Below are positions 57,329 to 64,000 of a stretch of 64,000 bases of DNA, one piece after another. Under the pieces are notes generated by a model. It searched no databases. It was not told the DNA's origin and worked only from the letters and a program-made list of their open reading frames with translations. Numbering within the stretch: the first letter of the stretch is position 1; each line of letters begins with the position of its first letter. This DNA comes from Rhodoferax sp. U2-2l. Lineage in GTDB: Bacteria; Pseudomonadota; Gammaproteobacteria; Burkholderiales; Burkholderiaceae_C. The position numbers and the translations under genes are program-made. Where the stretch lies: positions 1 to 64,000 of the forward strand of contig NZ_JAJCTH010000012.1 of assembly GCF_020594515.1 (NCBI RefSeq), read 5' to 3'.

Positions 57329-58882
57329 TCAGAGCTTGAACAGCGCCACGGTCTGCACCAGGTCATTGGCCTGGGCTTTGAGGCTACTGGCTGCAGCGGC
57401 CATTTCTTCCACCAGCGCGGCGTTTTGCTGGGTGACCTGGTCCATTTGCGTGACGGCTTCGCCCACTTGTGCCACGCCCAGGCTTTGCTGGCGGCTGGCG
57501 TCACTGATTTCACTCACCACCTCGGCCAAACGGGCGATACCGCTGACCACCTCGGTCATGGTGCTGCCGGCCTGGTCCACCAGGGTGGTACCTTGTGCCA
57601 CCCGTGCCACACTGGTGTCGATCAGTGTCTTGATTTCTTTGGCAGCGGCCGCGCTGCGCCCGGCCAAGGACCGCACCTCAGACGCCACCACGGCAAAACC
57701 GCGGCCCTGTTCACCAGCGCGGGCCGCTTCCACCGCCGCGTTCAGCGCCAGAATGTTGGTCTGGAAGGCAATGCCGTCAATCACGCTGATGATGTCGCCG
57801 ATGCGGCGGCTGGCCTCATTGATGCCACGCATGGTGTCCACCACTTCGGCCACCACCTGGCCGCCCTGCACCGCCACGCTGCTGGCATGCACCGCCATCT
57901 GGCTGGCCTGGGCAGCGCTGTCGGCGTTGTGCTGCACGGTGGCGCTGAGCTGCTCCATGCTGGCAGCGGTTTGCTCCAGTGCACTGGCCTGTGATTCAGT
58001 TCGGGCGGACAGGTCGTGGTTACCCTGGGCAATCTCGGCACTGGCCGTGGCCACGCCCTCAGAGCCCTCACGCACCTCGCGCACGATGGTGGCCAAGGTG
58101 TCGCGCATGACCACAATGTCATACAGCATGCTGCTGCGGTCATCTGGACGCAGGTCGATTTGCATCGCCAATTCACCCCGCGCAATGTGCTGGGTCAAGG
58201 CGCTCACATCACTGGGCTCACCACCCAACTGACGCAGGATGCTGCGCGAGATCAGTGTGCCAAACGCAAACAGTACACCCAGCAGCGCCAGCGTACCGCC
58301 CGCAAAACCGAGCGCCCGGCTCCACACGGCCGCATCGATCGTGTCCACATACACACCGGAGCCAATCACCCAAGCCCAGGGCGTAAACCCTTTGACAAAA
58401 GAGATTTTCTGAACCGGTTCGTCCTGACCCGGCTTGTGCCAGAGGTACGGCACAAAGCCTTCACCGCTGTTTTTGACCTGATTGGCAAAGTCCACAAAGA
58501 TCAATTGGCCAGTGGGACTCTTGTACTCCGACAGGTCCTTGCCTTCCAGCTCCGGACTGACCGGATGCATCACCATGGTGGGTTGCAGGTCATTGATCCA
58601 GAAATAATCGCTGCCGCTGTAGCGCAGTTGCCGCACCGCCGCTGCGGCCTGGTACTTGGCGTCGGCCTGGGTCAACTGGCCATTGGTTTCGAGTCCGTGG
58701 TAATGCGCCAACACGGCATGCGCCAGTTCAACCGTCTGGCGCACGGCAATCTTGCGTTCATCCAGTATCAGTGACCGCTCGGACCACAAGAACACACTGG
58801 CCAACGCGGTCACCCCCAGCATGGCGCTGGCGATCAGAATCATGAGGCGGCGTGCCACGCTCAATGATGTCAGTTTCAACAT
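57329..58882 (-). CDS. Methyl-accepting chemotaxis protein with sCache_2 sensor
   Basis: 517 residues from ATG 58882; a TTG at 58897 is the alternative. One N-terminal membrane helix ([20 protein letters not shown]) precedes a periplasmic sCache_2 domain with [16 protein letters not shown] near 88-103 and [17 protein letters not shown] near 160-176. A second helix leads to a HAMP domain and the signalling hairpin tip with [20 protein letters not shown] near 375-394. No CheR-binding pentapeptide is at the C-terminus (ends VALFKL). sCache_2 domains often bind short carboxylates; the ligand is unknown. Confidence 0.94.
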   Translation of the reverse strand: MLKLTSLSVARRLMILIASAMLGVTALASVFLWSERSLILDERKIAVRQTVELAHAVLAHYHGLETNGQLTQADAKYQAAAAVRQLRYSGSDYFWINDLQPTMVMHPVSPELEGKDLSEYKSPTGQLIFVDFANQVKNSGEGFVPYLWHKPGQDEPVQKISFVKGFTPWAWVIGSGVYVDTIDAAVWSRALGFAGGTLALLGVLFAFGTLISRSILRQLGGEPSDVSALTQHIARGELAMQIDLRPDDRSSMLYDIVVMRDTLATIVREVREGSEGVATASAEIAQGNHDLSARTESQASALEQTAASMEQLSATVQHNADSAAQASQMAVHASSVAVQGGQVVAEVVDTMRGINEASRRIGDIISVIDGIAFQTNILALNAAVEAARAGEQGRGFAVVASEVRSLAGRSAAAAKEIKTLIDTSVARVAQGTTLVDQAGSTMTEVVSGIARLAEVVSEISDASRQQSLGVAQVGEAVTQMDQVTQQNAALVEEMAAAASSLKAQANDLVQTVALFKL

Positions 58883-58966
58883 CCCAATTTCCTTCAAAAC
58901 AGTGGACGTGAGTCTATCCGCAGGATGGCTACCCGCTTGAAGCGGCCAGCAAGAACGAAACCACTG

Positions 58967-59416
58967 TTAGCGCTTTTGTAGCGCCATCTCCACACCACGG
59001 TTGGCCAAGGCATCGGCGCGCTCGTTGCCGGGATCACCGTTGTGGCCGCGCACCCAGCGCCAGTCGATCTGATGCTCCCCATTGTTCACCAAGGCATCCA
59101 AGCGCTGCCACAAGTCCACGTTTTTCACAGGTTCCTTGCTGGCGGTTTTCCAGCCGCGCGCCTTCCAGCCGGGCAGCCATTCGGTCATGCCCTTGAGCAC
59201 ATATTGGCTGTCCACGTGCAGCGTGACCTTGCATGGGCGCTTGAGCGCGGCCAGCGCCTCGATCACCGCCGTCATCTCCATGCGGTTGTTGGTGGTGCCC
59301 AGCTCGCCGCCGCAGAGTTCTTTCTGTGCGTCGCCAGATTTGAGCCAGGCGCCCCAGCCGCCGGGGCCCGGATTGCCCTTGCAGGCGCCGTCGGTGTAAA
59401 TATCAATGCTGTTCAC
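58967..59416 (-). CDS. rnhA: Ribonuclease HI
   Basis: 149 residues from GTG 59416, chosen because GTGA overlaps the stop of the methyltransferase gene and gives the standard start. Catalytic DEDD residues are in [43 protein letters not shown], and [17 protein letters not shown]. It degrades the RNA of RNA-DNA hybrids. The methyltransferase-rnhA pair is common in Burkholderiales; dnaQ, often next, is elsewhere. Confidence 0.96.
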   Translation of the reverse strand: MNSIDIYTDGACKGNPGPGGWGAWLKSGDAQKELCGGELGTTNNRMEMTAVIEALAALKRPCKVTLHVDSQYVLKGMTEWLPGWKARGWKTASKEPVKNVDLWQRLDALVNNGEHQIDWRWVRGHNGDPGNERADALANRGVEMALQKR

Positions 59417-60207
59417 AATGCGTGTTCCGTTGGTTTGATGTGTCGATCGTGGGGGTCTGAAGTTTCTGCGCAACCCGTGCGGTTAGCGACGGAGACAGGC
59501 GCACCAGAGAGCCGTAAGACAGGCTTTTTCAACGGGTTCAGCAAGGTCATGCTGTGCACCCGCTTGACCGCCACAAGAAAATAGGCCGACCCCAGTATCG
59601 GCCACCAGCGCGCACCGGCCTTGTCCATCCAGTTGAAGCGGTGCAGCCACTGCTGGCTGGAAAACGCCGGGCAATAGCAACCAAAATGGCCCTCCTCGAT
59701 CTGCAGATTGAGCAGCCGCAGCCAGTCGCGCAAGCGCAAATACCCGATGAACTCGCCCTCACGTGGCAAAAACAGGCTGGAATCGCCCAGTCGGTGAAAC
59801 CAGTGCGCACGTTGCTGGCGAAAGCCCCACAAACTCAGCGGGTTCAGGCCGCAGATCACCACGCGGCCCTCGGGCATCAGCACGCGCTCCACTTCGCGCA
59901 GCGCACCATGCGGGTCGGCGGTGAGTTCCAGTGTGTGGGGCAGCACCACCAGGTCGAGGCTGTTGGCTGGAAAAGGCAGCGCGAAGAAGTTGGTGGCAAA
60001 AGCCACGCGCGGGCTGAAACCCACCTCGGCCTGAGTCTGGGTGGCCAGCCAGCGATGCGGCATGCGGTTGGCCTCCAGGGCATCCAGCTCGGGCAAGCCG
60101 AGTTGCAGCGCATGGTAGCCAAACACATTGCTCACCGCCTGCGCCATTTGCGCCCGCTCCCAAGCCAGCAGGTACTGCCCTGGCGGAGTGGCCAACCAGT
60201 CATGCAT
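59413..60207 (-). CDS. Class I SAM-dependent methyltransferase
   Basis: 264 residues from ATG 60207; earlier in-frame starts (60228 and upstream) would overlap gloB on the other strand. Motifs are [19 protein letters not shown] near 91-109, [20 protein letters not shown] near 117-136 and [12 protein letters not shown]. The canonical motif I glycine loop is poorly conserved. This type sits beside rnhA and gloB in many Beta- and Gammaproteobacteria; the substrate is not established. A TATAAT lies between it and gloB. Confidence 0.85.
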   Translation of the reverse strand: MHDWLATPPGQYLLAWERAQMAQAVSNVFGYHALQLGLPELDALEANRMPHRWLATQTQAEVGFSPRVAFATNFFALPFPANSLDLVVLPHTLELTADPHGALREVERVLMPEGRVVICGLNPLSLWGFRQQRAHWFHRLGDSSLFLPREGEFIGYLRLRDWLRLLNLQIEEGHFGCYCPAFSSQQWLHRFNWMDKAGARWWPILGSAYFLVAVKRVHSMTLLNPLKKPVLRLSGAPVSVANRTGCAETSDPHDRHIKPTEHAL

Positions 60208-60210
60208 CCC

Positions 60211-60216
60211 TATAAT
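60211..60216 (+). promoter_or_regulatory. Possible -10 box for gloB
   Basis: Consensus TATAAT 10 bases ahead of the gloB ATG. If used, the transcript would begin about 4 bases before the start codon, giving an almost leaderless mRNA. No good -35 box is visible at the usual distance. Confidence 0.4.
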
Positions 60217-60226
60217 TTGACCGCTC

Positions 60227-60994
60227 ATGAACTTAATTCCACTGCCTGCTTTCAACGACAACTACATATGGATGCTGCACGATGGACAGCGTGCCCTGGT
60301 GGTGGACCCCGGCGACAGCCAAGAGGTATTTGAGGCCATCGAGCGCCTGGGCGTTCAACTGGAAGCGATTCTAGTCACGCATCACCACAACGATCACACC
60401 GGCGGTGTGGCCGCGCTGCGCCAGGCCACCGGTGCCCAGGTGTTTGGCCCGCTGCTGGAAGACGTGCCCGAACCTTTGACCCGGCTCCAGCAAGGCGACA
60501 CCATCCACCCGCTGGGCCTGGCCCTGCAGGTGCTGGACGTGCCGGGCCACACCTCAGGCCACATTGCGTTCTATGCCGAACCGGTGGGCCAGGCGCCGCT
60601 GCTGTTTTGTGGCGACACCCTGTTCAGCGCGGGCAGCGGACGCCTGTTTGAGGGCACCCCGGCGCAAATGCTGGCCTCGCTGGGCAAGCTGGCCGCACTG
60701 CCCGACGCCACCCGGGTGTGCTGCGCGCATGAATACACCGCCAGCGGGCTGGTGTTTGCGCGTGTGGTGGAGCCCGATAATCAGGCCTTGATCTCTTACC
60801 AAGTCAGGGTGCAGGCACTGCGCGAGCACAATGTGCCCACCCTGCCCTCCAGCATTGGGCTGGAAAAAGCCGTCAACCCCTTTTTGCGAACACACCTGCC
60901 CGGTGTGATCCGTGCCGTGCAGCAATTTGAGGCGTCTGCGCAAGACCCCGTCAGCATCTTTGCCGCACTGCGAACCTGGAAAAATCAGTTTTGA
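60227..60994 (+). CDS. gloB: Hydroxyacylglutathione hydrolase (glyoxalase II)
   Basis: 255 residues. The metallo-beta-lactamase motif is THHHNDHTGG near 51-60, followed by DVPGHTSGHIAFY, FCGDTLFSAGSGRLFEG and CCAHEYTASGLVFAR, matching the dinuclear metal site of GloB. It hydrolyses S-lactoylglutathione to lactate and glutathione. The stop overlaps the mltD start. Confidence 0.96.
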   Translation: MNLIPLPAFNDNYIWMLHDGQRALVVDPGDSQEVFEAIERLGVQLEAILVTHHHNDHTGGVAALRQATGAQVFGPLLEDVPEPLTRLQQGDTIHPLGLALQVLDVPGHTSGHIAFYAEPVGQAPLLFCGDTLFSAGSGRLFEGTPAQMLASLGKLAALPDATRVCCAHEYTASGLVFARVVEPDNQALISYQVRVQALREHNVPTLPSSIGLEKAVNPFLRTHLPGVIRAVQQFEASAQDPVSIFAALRTWKNQF

Positions 60995-62592
60995 AATCTT
61001 TTTTTAAATCAGCCGTCGTTTTACTCAGTGTCTGGCTGGCGGGTTGCGCCAGCACCGGCCTGACCCCAGACACCACAGACACCTACACGCTGGCGACACC
61101 CGCCACACCGGGTGTGCAGGCCAAGTCCATGCCACCCGGTCTGCGGATGCCGGTGTACCCAGCCGGTAGCCTGCGCGCCCTGCCCAGTGTCTCGCTCAAC
61201 GCCGTACCAGTGCATGCACTCACGCCACCGGCCGACATGTGGGACCGTATCCGCCAGGGTTTTGCCATGCCCGACCTGGACACCGATCTGGTGCGTGACC
61301 GCGAGCAGTGGTACAGCACCCGGCCTGATTACGTGCAGCGCATGACCGAACGCGGCAGCAAGTACCTCTTCTACATCGTCGAAGAGCTGGAGCGGCGCAA
61401 CATGCCCACCGAGCTGGCGCTGCTGCCGTTTATTGAGAGCGCCTTCAACCCGCAGGCGGTGTCCAGCGCCCGCGCTGCCGGCATGTGGCAGTTCATGCCC
61501 GCCACCGGCAAACATTTCGACCTGACGCAAAACATGTTTCGTGATGATCGGCGTGACGTGCTGGCCTCCACCCGCGCCGCGCTGGATTACCTGCAACGTC
61601 TGTACGGCATGTTTGGCGACTGGCACCTGGCGCTGGCAGCCTACAACTGGGGTGAAGGCAGTGTCGGCCGCGCCATTGCCAAAAGCAAAAGAGCAGGCCT
61701 GGGCACCGCCTACACCGACCTGAAGATGCCCATGGAAACGCAGTTTTACGTACCCAAACTGCAGGCGGTCAAAAACATTGTGGCCGACCCGGCGCGCTTC
61801 AACATCACCCTGCCCGGCGTCGGCAACCACCCGTACTTTCAGACGGTGGAGATCCGCCGCGACATTGATGTGACGCTTGCCGCCAAACTGGCGGAGGTGC
61901 CGCTGGCCGATTTCCGCGCGCTCAACCCTTCCGCCTCCAAGCCGGTGTTGCTGGCCGCGGGCACGCCCCAAATCCTGCTGCCCTGGGACAACGCCCAGAT
62001 TTTCCAGGCCAACCTGGAAGCCTATGGCGGAGGCGCCACCGCAAGCTGGACCGCCTGGGTGGCCCCCGCCACAATCAATCCCGCCGACGCGGCCCAGCGC
62101 GTGGGCATGCCGGAAGACGAGCTGCGCGAAGTCAACAACATCAAGGGCCGACTGCTCATCCGCGCTGGCTCAACCCTGCTGGTGCGCCGTTCCAGCAGCG
62201 TGTTGCTGGATGTGAGCAACCATGTGGCGGACAACGGCCACCTGTCGCTGGCGCCCGAAGTGGTGCTGCGCAAAACCACCATCAAGGCCGGTAAAAAGGA
62301 CACCGTGGTGGCTTTGGCCCGCCGCTACCGCCTCAACGTGGACGATGTCGCCCAGTGGAACAAGGTCAGCGCCTCCGCCGCCTTCAAGGCCGGGCAAAAA
62401 GTGGTGGTGTATCTGCCCGCCCGGGCCAAAGCAACCCGCACCGCGCAGCGCGCTGGCAGCAAAGCCAGCAGCAAGGTGGCCAGCCGAGCCAGCAGCAAGA
62501 AAACCGCCAAAGCGCCGGCCCGCAAAAAAGCGGTGACAGCCAAGCGCCAGACAGCGCCCGCCAAAAAGGCCGTGCGTGTGACCCAGCGTTAA
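60991..62592 (+). CDS. mltD: Membrane-bound lytic murein transglycosylase D
   Basis: 533 residues from TTG 60991, supported by the TTGA overlap with the gloB stop. The N-terminus KSFFKSAVVLLSVWLAGCAS is a lipoprotein signal with lipobox LAGC. The SLT domain has the catalytic Glu in ALLPFIESAFNPQAVSSARA near 144-163 and GMWQFMPATG; LysM-like peptidoglycan-binding modules follow, the last near 425-470. The C-terminal 50 residues are a Lys/Ala/Ser tail (SSKKTAKAPARKKAV) resembling histone H1, unusual for MltD. It cleaves murein to anhydro-muropeptides at the outer membrane. Confidence 0.95.
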   Translation: MKSFFKSAVVLLSVWLAGCASTGLTPDTTDTYTLATPATPGVQAKSMPPGLRMPVYPAGSLRALPSVSLNAVPVHALTPPADMWDRIRQGFAMPDLDTDLVRDREQWYSTRPDYVQRMTERGSKYLFYIVEELERRNMPTELALLPFIESAFNPQAVSSARAAGMWQFMPATGKHFDLTQNMFRDDRRDVLASTRAALDYLQRLYGMFGDWHLALAAYNWGEGSVGRAIAKSKRAGLGTAYTDLKMPMETQFYVPKLQAVKNIVADPARFNITLPGVGNHPYFQTVEIRRDIDVTLAAKLAEVPLADFRALNPSASKPVLLAAGTPQILLPWDNAQIFQANLEAYGGGATASWTAWVAPATINPADAAQRVGMPEDELREVNNIKGRLLIRAGSTLLVRRSSSVLLDVSNHVADNGHLSLAPEVVLRKTTIKAGKKDTVVALARRYRLNVDDVAQWNKVSASAAFKAGQKVVVYLPARAKATRTAQRAGSKASSKVASRASSKKTAKAPARKKAVTAKRQTAPAKKAVRVTQR

Positions 62593-62596
62593 ACGC

Positions 62597-63010
62597 TCAG
62601 CGGTACCCGGCAAACAAAATGACGATGTTGACGCCCAGAGCCAGCAGCCAGACCACGCTGCGCATGCTGGCCCGATTGGCCACATACAGCACGATATAAA
62701 TCACGCGCAACAACACGAACAGCGCCGCCAGCACATCCAGTCGGGCCTGATCCGCCCCCAACTGGTGAGCAATCACCACCGCGCCAATGAAGAACGGCAG
62801 CGCCTCAAAACTGTTGGCCTGCGCTGCGTTGGCGCGGGCGCGCCAGTCACCCTGGCGGGCCAACCAGGCGCGTGGATTGGCATTGTCAAAGCCGCCTTGT
62901 GTCGGTGGCGTGGTGAAAGTGCCCCACTTGGCCATACCGGCAGACACAATCGGCAGCAGTGCGGCCACCAACACGCACCAATAGGCCAGGGTGAAGTGGG
63001 TGATGACCAT
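62597..63010 (-). CDS. MAPEG family membrane protein
   Basis: 137 residues with four hydrophobic segments. The loop with ARANAAQANSFEALPFFIGA near 57-76 is the family hallmark containing the A-x-x-N-x-x-E pattern. Eukaryotic members are glutathione-dependent; bacterial functions are mostly unknown. It converges on mltD with 4 bases between the stops. Confidence 0.9.
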   Translation of the reverse strand: MVITHFTLAYWCVLVAALLPIVSAGMAKWGTFTTPPTQGGFDNANPRAWLARQGDWRARANAAQANSFEALPFFIGAVVIAHQLGADQARLDVLAALFVLLRVIYIVLYVANRASMRSVVWLLALGVNIVILFAGYR

Positions 63011-63027
63011 GTAAAACCCTCGGTGTG

Positions 63028-63618
63028 TTAACGCCGGTCGACCAGCGCATGGGCGATGGTGCCCAAATCAACGTACTCCAGCTCACTGCCCACCGGCACC
63101 CCACGCGCCAGCCGCGTGAGCTGCAGGCCACGGCCCTTGAGCCCTTCACTGATCACATGCGCCGTGGCTTCGCCCTCGGCCGTGAAATTGGTGGCCAGAA
63201 TCACCTCAAACACGGTGCCGTCCAGCGCCCGGTCAAACAGTTTCTTCAGGCCAATATCTTTCGGGCCAATGCCGTCGAGCGGGCTGAGTTTGCCCATCAG
63301 CACAAAATACAGCCCCTTGTAGGCACCGGTACGCTCCAGCGCCGACTGGTCTGCCGGTGTTTCCACTACACACAGTTTGCTGGCGTCGCGCCGCTCGTCC
63401 AGGCAAGTGGCACAGATTTCCGCCTGGGTGAAGGTGTGGCAGCGCTCGCAATGCTGAATGGTCTGCGTGGCCTCGCTCAAAGCCCTGGCCAGCGACTGCG
63501 CTCCGGCCCGGTTGTGCTGCAACAGGTGAAACGCCATACGCTGCGCCGACTTCACCCCCACGCCCGGCAGGCAACGCAGTGATTGGATCAGCGCCTCAAG
63601 CGCGTTGGTGTCGGACAT
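63028..63618 (-). CDS. recR: Recombination mediator protein RecR
   Basis: 196 residues from ATG 63618, standard length. A helix-hairpin-helix ([17 protein letters not shown] near 18), a zinc finger [16 protein letters not shown] near 56-71 and a Toprim domain follow, ending [20 protein letters not shown]. RecR acts with RecO to load RecA at gaps. It is downstream of ybaB, with about 220 bases of repeat-bearing sequence between. Confidence 0.97.
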   Translation of the reverse strand: MSDTNALEALIQSLRCLPGVGVKSAQRMAFHLLQHNRAGAQSLARALSEATQTIQHCERCHTFTQAEICATCLDERRDASKLCVVETPADQSALERTGAYKGLYFVLMGKLSPLDGIGPKDIGLKKLFDRALDGTVFEVILATNFTAEGEATAHVISEGLKGRGLQLTRLARGVPVGSELEYVDLGTIAHALVDRR

Positions 63619-63679
63619 GAAAGATAGAAGTTCCGAGTTTAAAAAAACAACAAACGCTGCGGGCGTAGCGAGCAAGCGT

Positions 63680-63784
63680 CAGCCTAGGCGGACGGAGCGC
63701 AGCAACCGGAACGTACTTCCTGTACGTGAGGATTGCGAGCACCGCCCAACGACGGATCACGCTGGCTCGGTAGCCTTTCAACAT
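63680..63784. repeat. Structured intergenic repeat between ybaB and recR
   Basis: GGCGG at 63689 pairs with CCGCC near 63746, and CGTAC-TTCCT-GTACG forms the central hairpin, giving a long imperfect stem-loop. I recall similar segments in Comamonadaceae intergenic regions. It is followed directly by an R3 copy. Confidence 0.55.
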
Positions 63785-63834
63785 GTTGGGGACAGAGCTG
63801 GGTCGCTTCGCGTACCGCGGTCCGTCCCACAAGG
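63785..63834. repeat. Dispersed palindrome family R3, copy 2
   Basis: GTTGGGGACAGAGCTGGGTC to GTCCGTCCCACAAGG, about 84% identical to copy 1 at 53131 with one base deleted. It lies 3 bases downstream of the ybaB stop. Confidence 0.75.
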
Positions 63835-63836
63835 TT

Positions 63837-64000
63837 TCAGAATGGGAACTTCAGGCCGCCAGGCAAACCGGGCATGCCCGCGGTGATCTTGCCCATTTTT
63901 TCGGTGGTGGTCTCTTCCACCTTGCGCACCGCCGCATTGAAGGCGGCGGCCACCAGGTCTTCCAGCATGTCTTTGTCGTCGGCCAGCAGGCTGGGGTCGA
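63837..64000 (-). CDS. ybaB: Nucleoid-associated protein YbaB/EbfC (partial)
   Basis: Only the C-terminal 54 residues are in the window; the 5' end lies beyond 64000. The segment [20 protein letters not shown] and the end [17 protein letters not shown] are characteristic of the family. YbaB binds DNA as a dimer and is usually encoded between dnaX and recR; recR is indeed the next gene here. Confidence 0.93.
   Translation of the reverse strand, partial: DPSLLADDKDMLEDLVAAAFNAAVRKVEETTTEKMGKITAGMPGLPGGLKFPF

Overview
The window is a high-GC chromosomal segment of a betaproteobacterium. The gene set points to Burkholderiales, family Comamonadaceae, most likely a Rhodoferax/Polaromonas-type organism. 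The evidence is the paired cyanophycin synthetase genes with their DUF1854/ABC partners, the iscRSUA-hscBA-fdx order, hupB-tRNA-Val-ppiD, the ybaB-recR order, a phasin gene, and short dispersed palindromes that I recall from Comamonadaceae. The genus call is inference. No phage, insertion sequence, CRISPR array or rRNA operon is visible.

Layout. (1) 1-2346 is accessory: the 3' end of a Thr/Val-rich protein made of 96-bp tandem repeats, a strong terminator, and an AT-richer family 4-type glycosyltransferase. It abuts ispD, whose usual partner ispF is absent here. (2) 2399-6832: ispD and divergent mfd. (3) 6905-14556 is a cyanophycin locus: cphA and a truncated cphA-like gene on the minus strand, divergent from an ABC exporter with an unusual N-terminus and a DUF1854 protein. 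(4) 14567-19862: NRDE protein, CbiM-like membrane protein, serB, a stand-alone TrpB2, ferredoxin fdxA behind an FNR-like site, and a ferredoxin-NADP reductase. (5) 20060-27392 is a thiamin region with two converging TPP-riboswitch units: cytX-thiO-thiS-thiG-thiE-like on plus, thiM-thiE-thiD on minus. (6) 27701-29841: a Rossmann protein, a secreted CHRD protein, dnaQ. (7) 30066-35753: a complete isc operon with an IscR site. (8) 35881-41585: uvrB, tRNA-His, ppiD, tRNA-Val, hupB, a nitroreductase. (9) 41624-45508: lutABC (lactate oxidation) and a histone-deacetylase-family gene. (10) 45565-46449: a phasin with inverted TGCTGCA operators. (11) 46540-50346: dusC-clpS-clpA. (12) 50462-58882: SRPBCC, DUF808, KAS III, GNAT and TSUP genes, an unknown gene, tryptophanase and a chemoreceptor. 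(13) 58967-64000: rnhA, a methyltransferase, gloB, mltD, MAPEG, recR and partial ybaB.

The genes combine carbon and nitrogen storage (cyanophycin, polyhydroxyalkanoate granules), cofactor supply (thiamin, Fe-S clusters) and housekeeping DNA repair and proteolysis. The most distinctive points are the cyanophycin locus, with a Mur-ligase P-loop lost in the second synthetase and a PH-like/zinc-ribbon extension on the exporter; a Cys-bearing insertion in HscA; TrpB2 abutting serB; and at least three families of dispersed palindromic repeats, one copy of which has become coding sequence in a thiamin gene.
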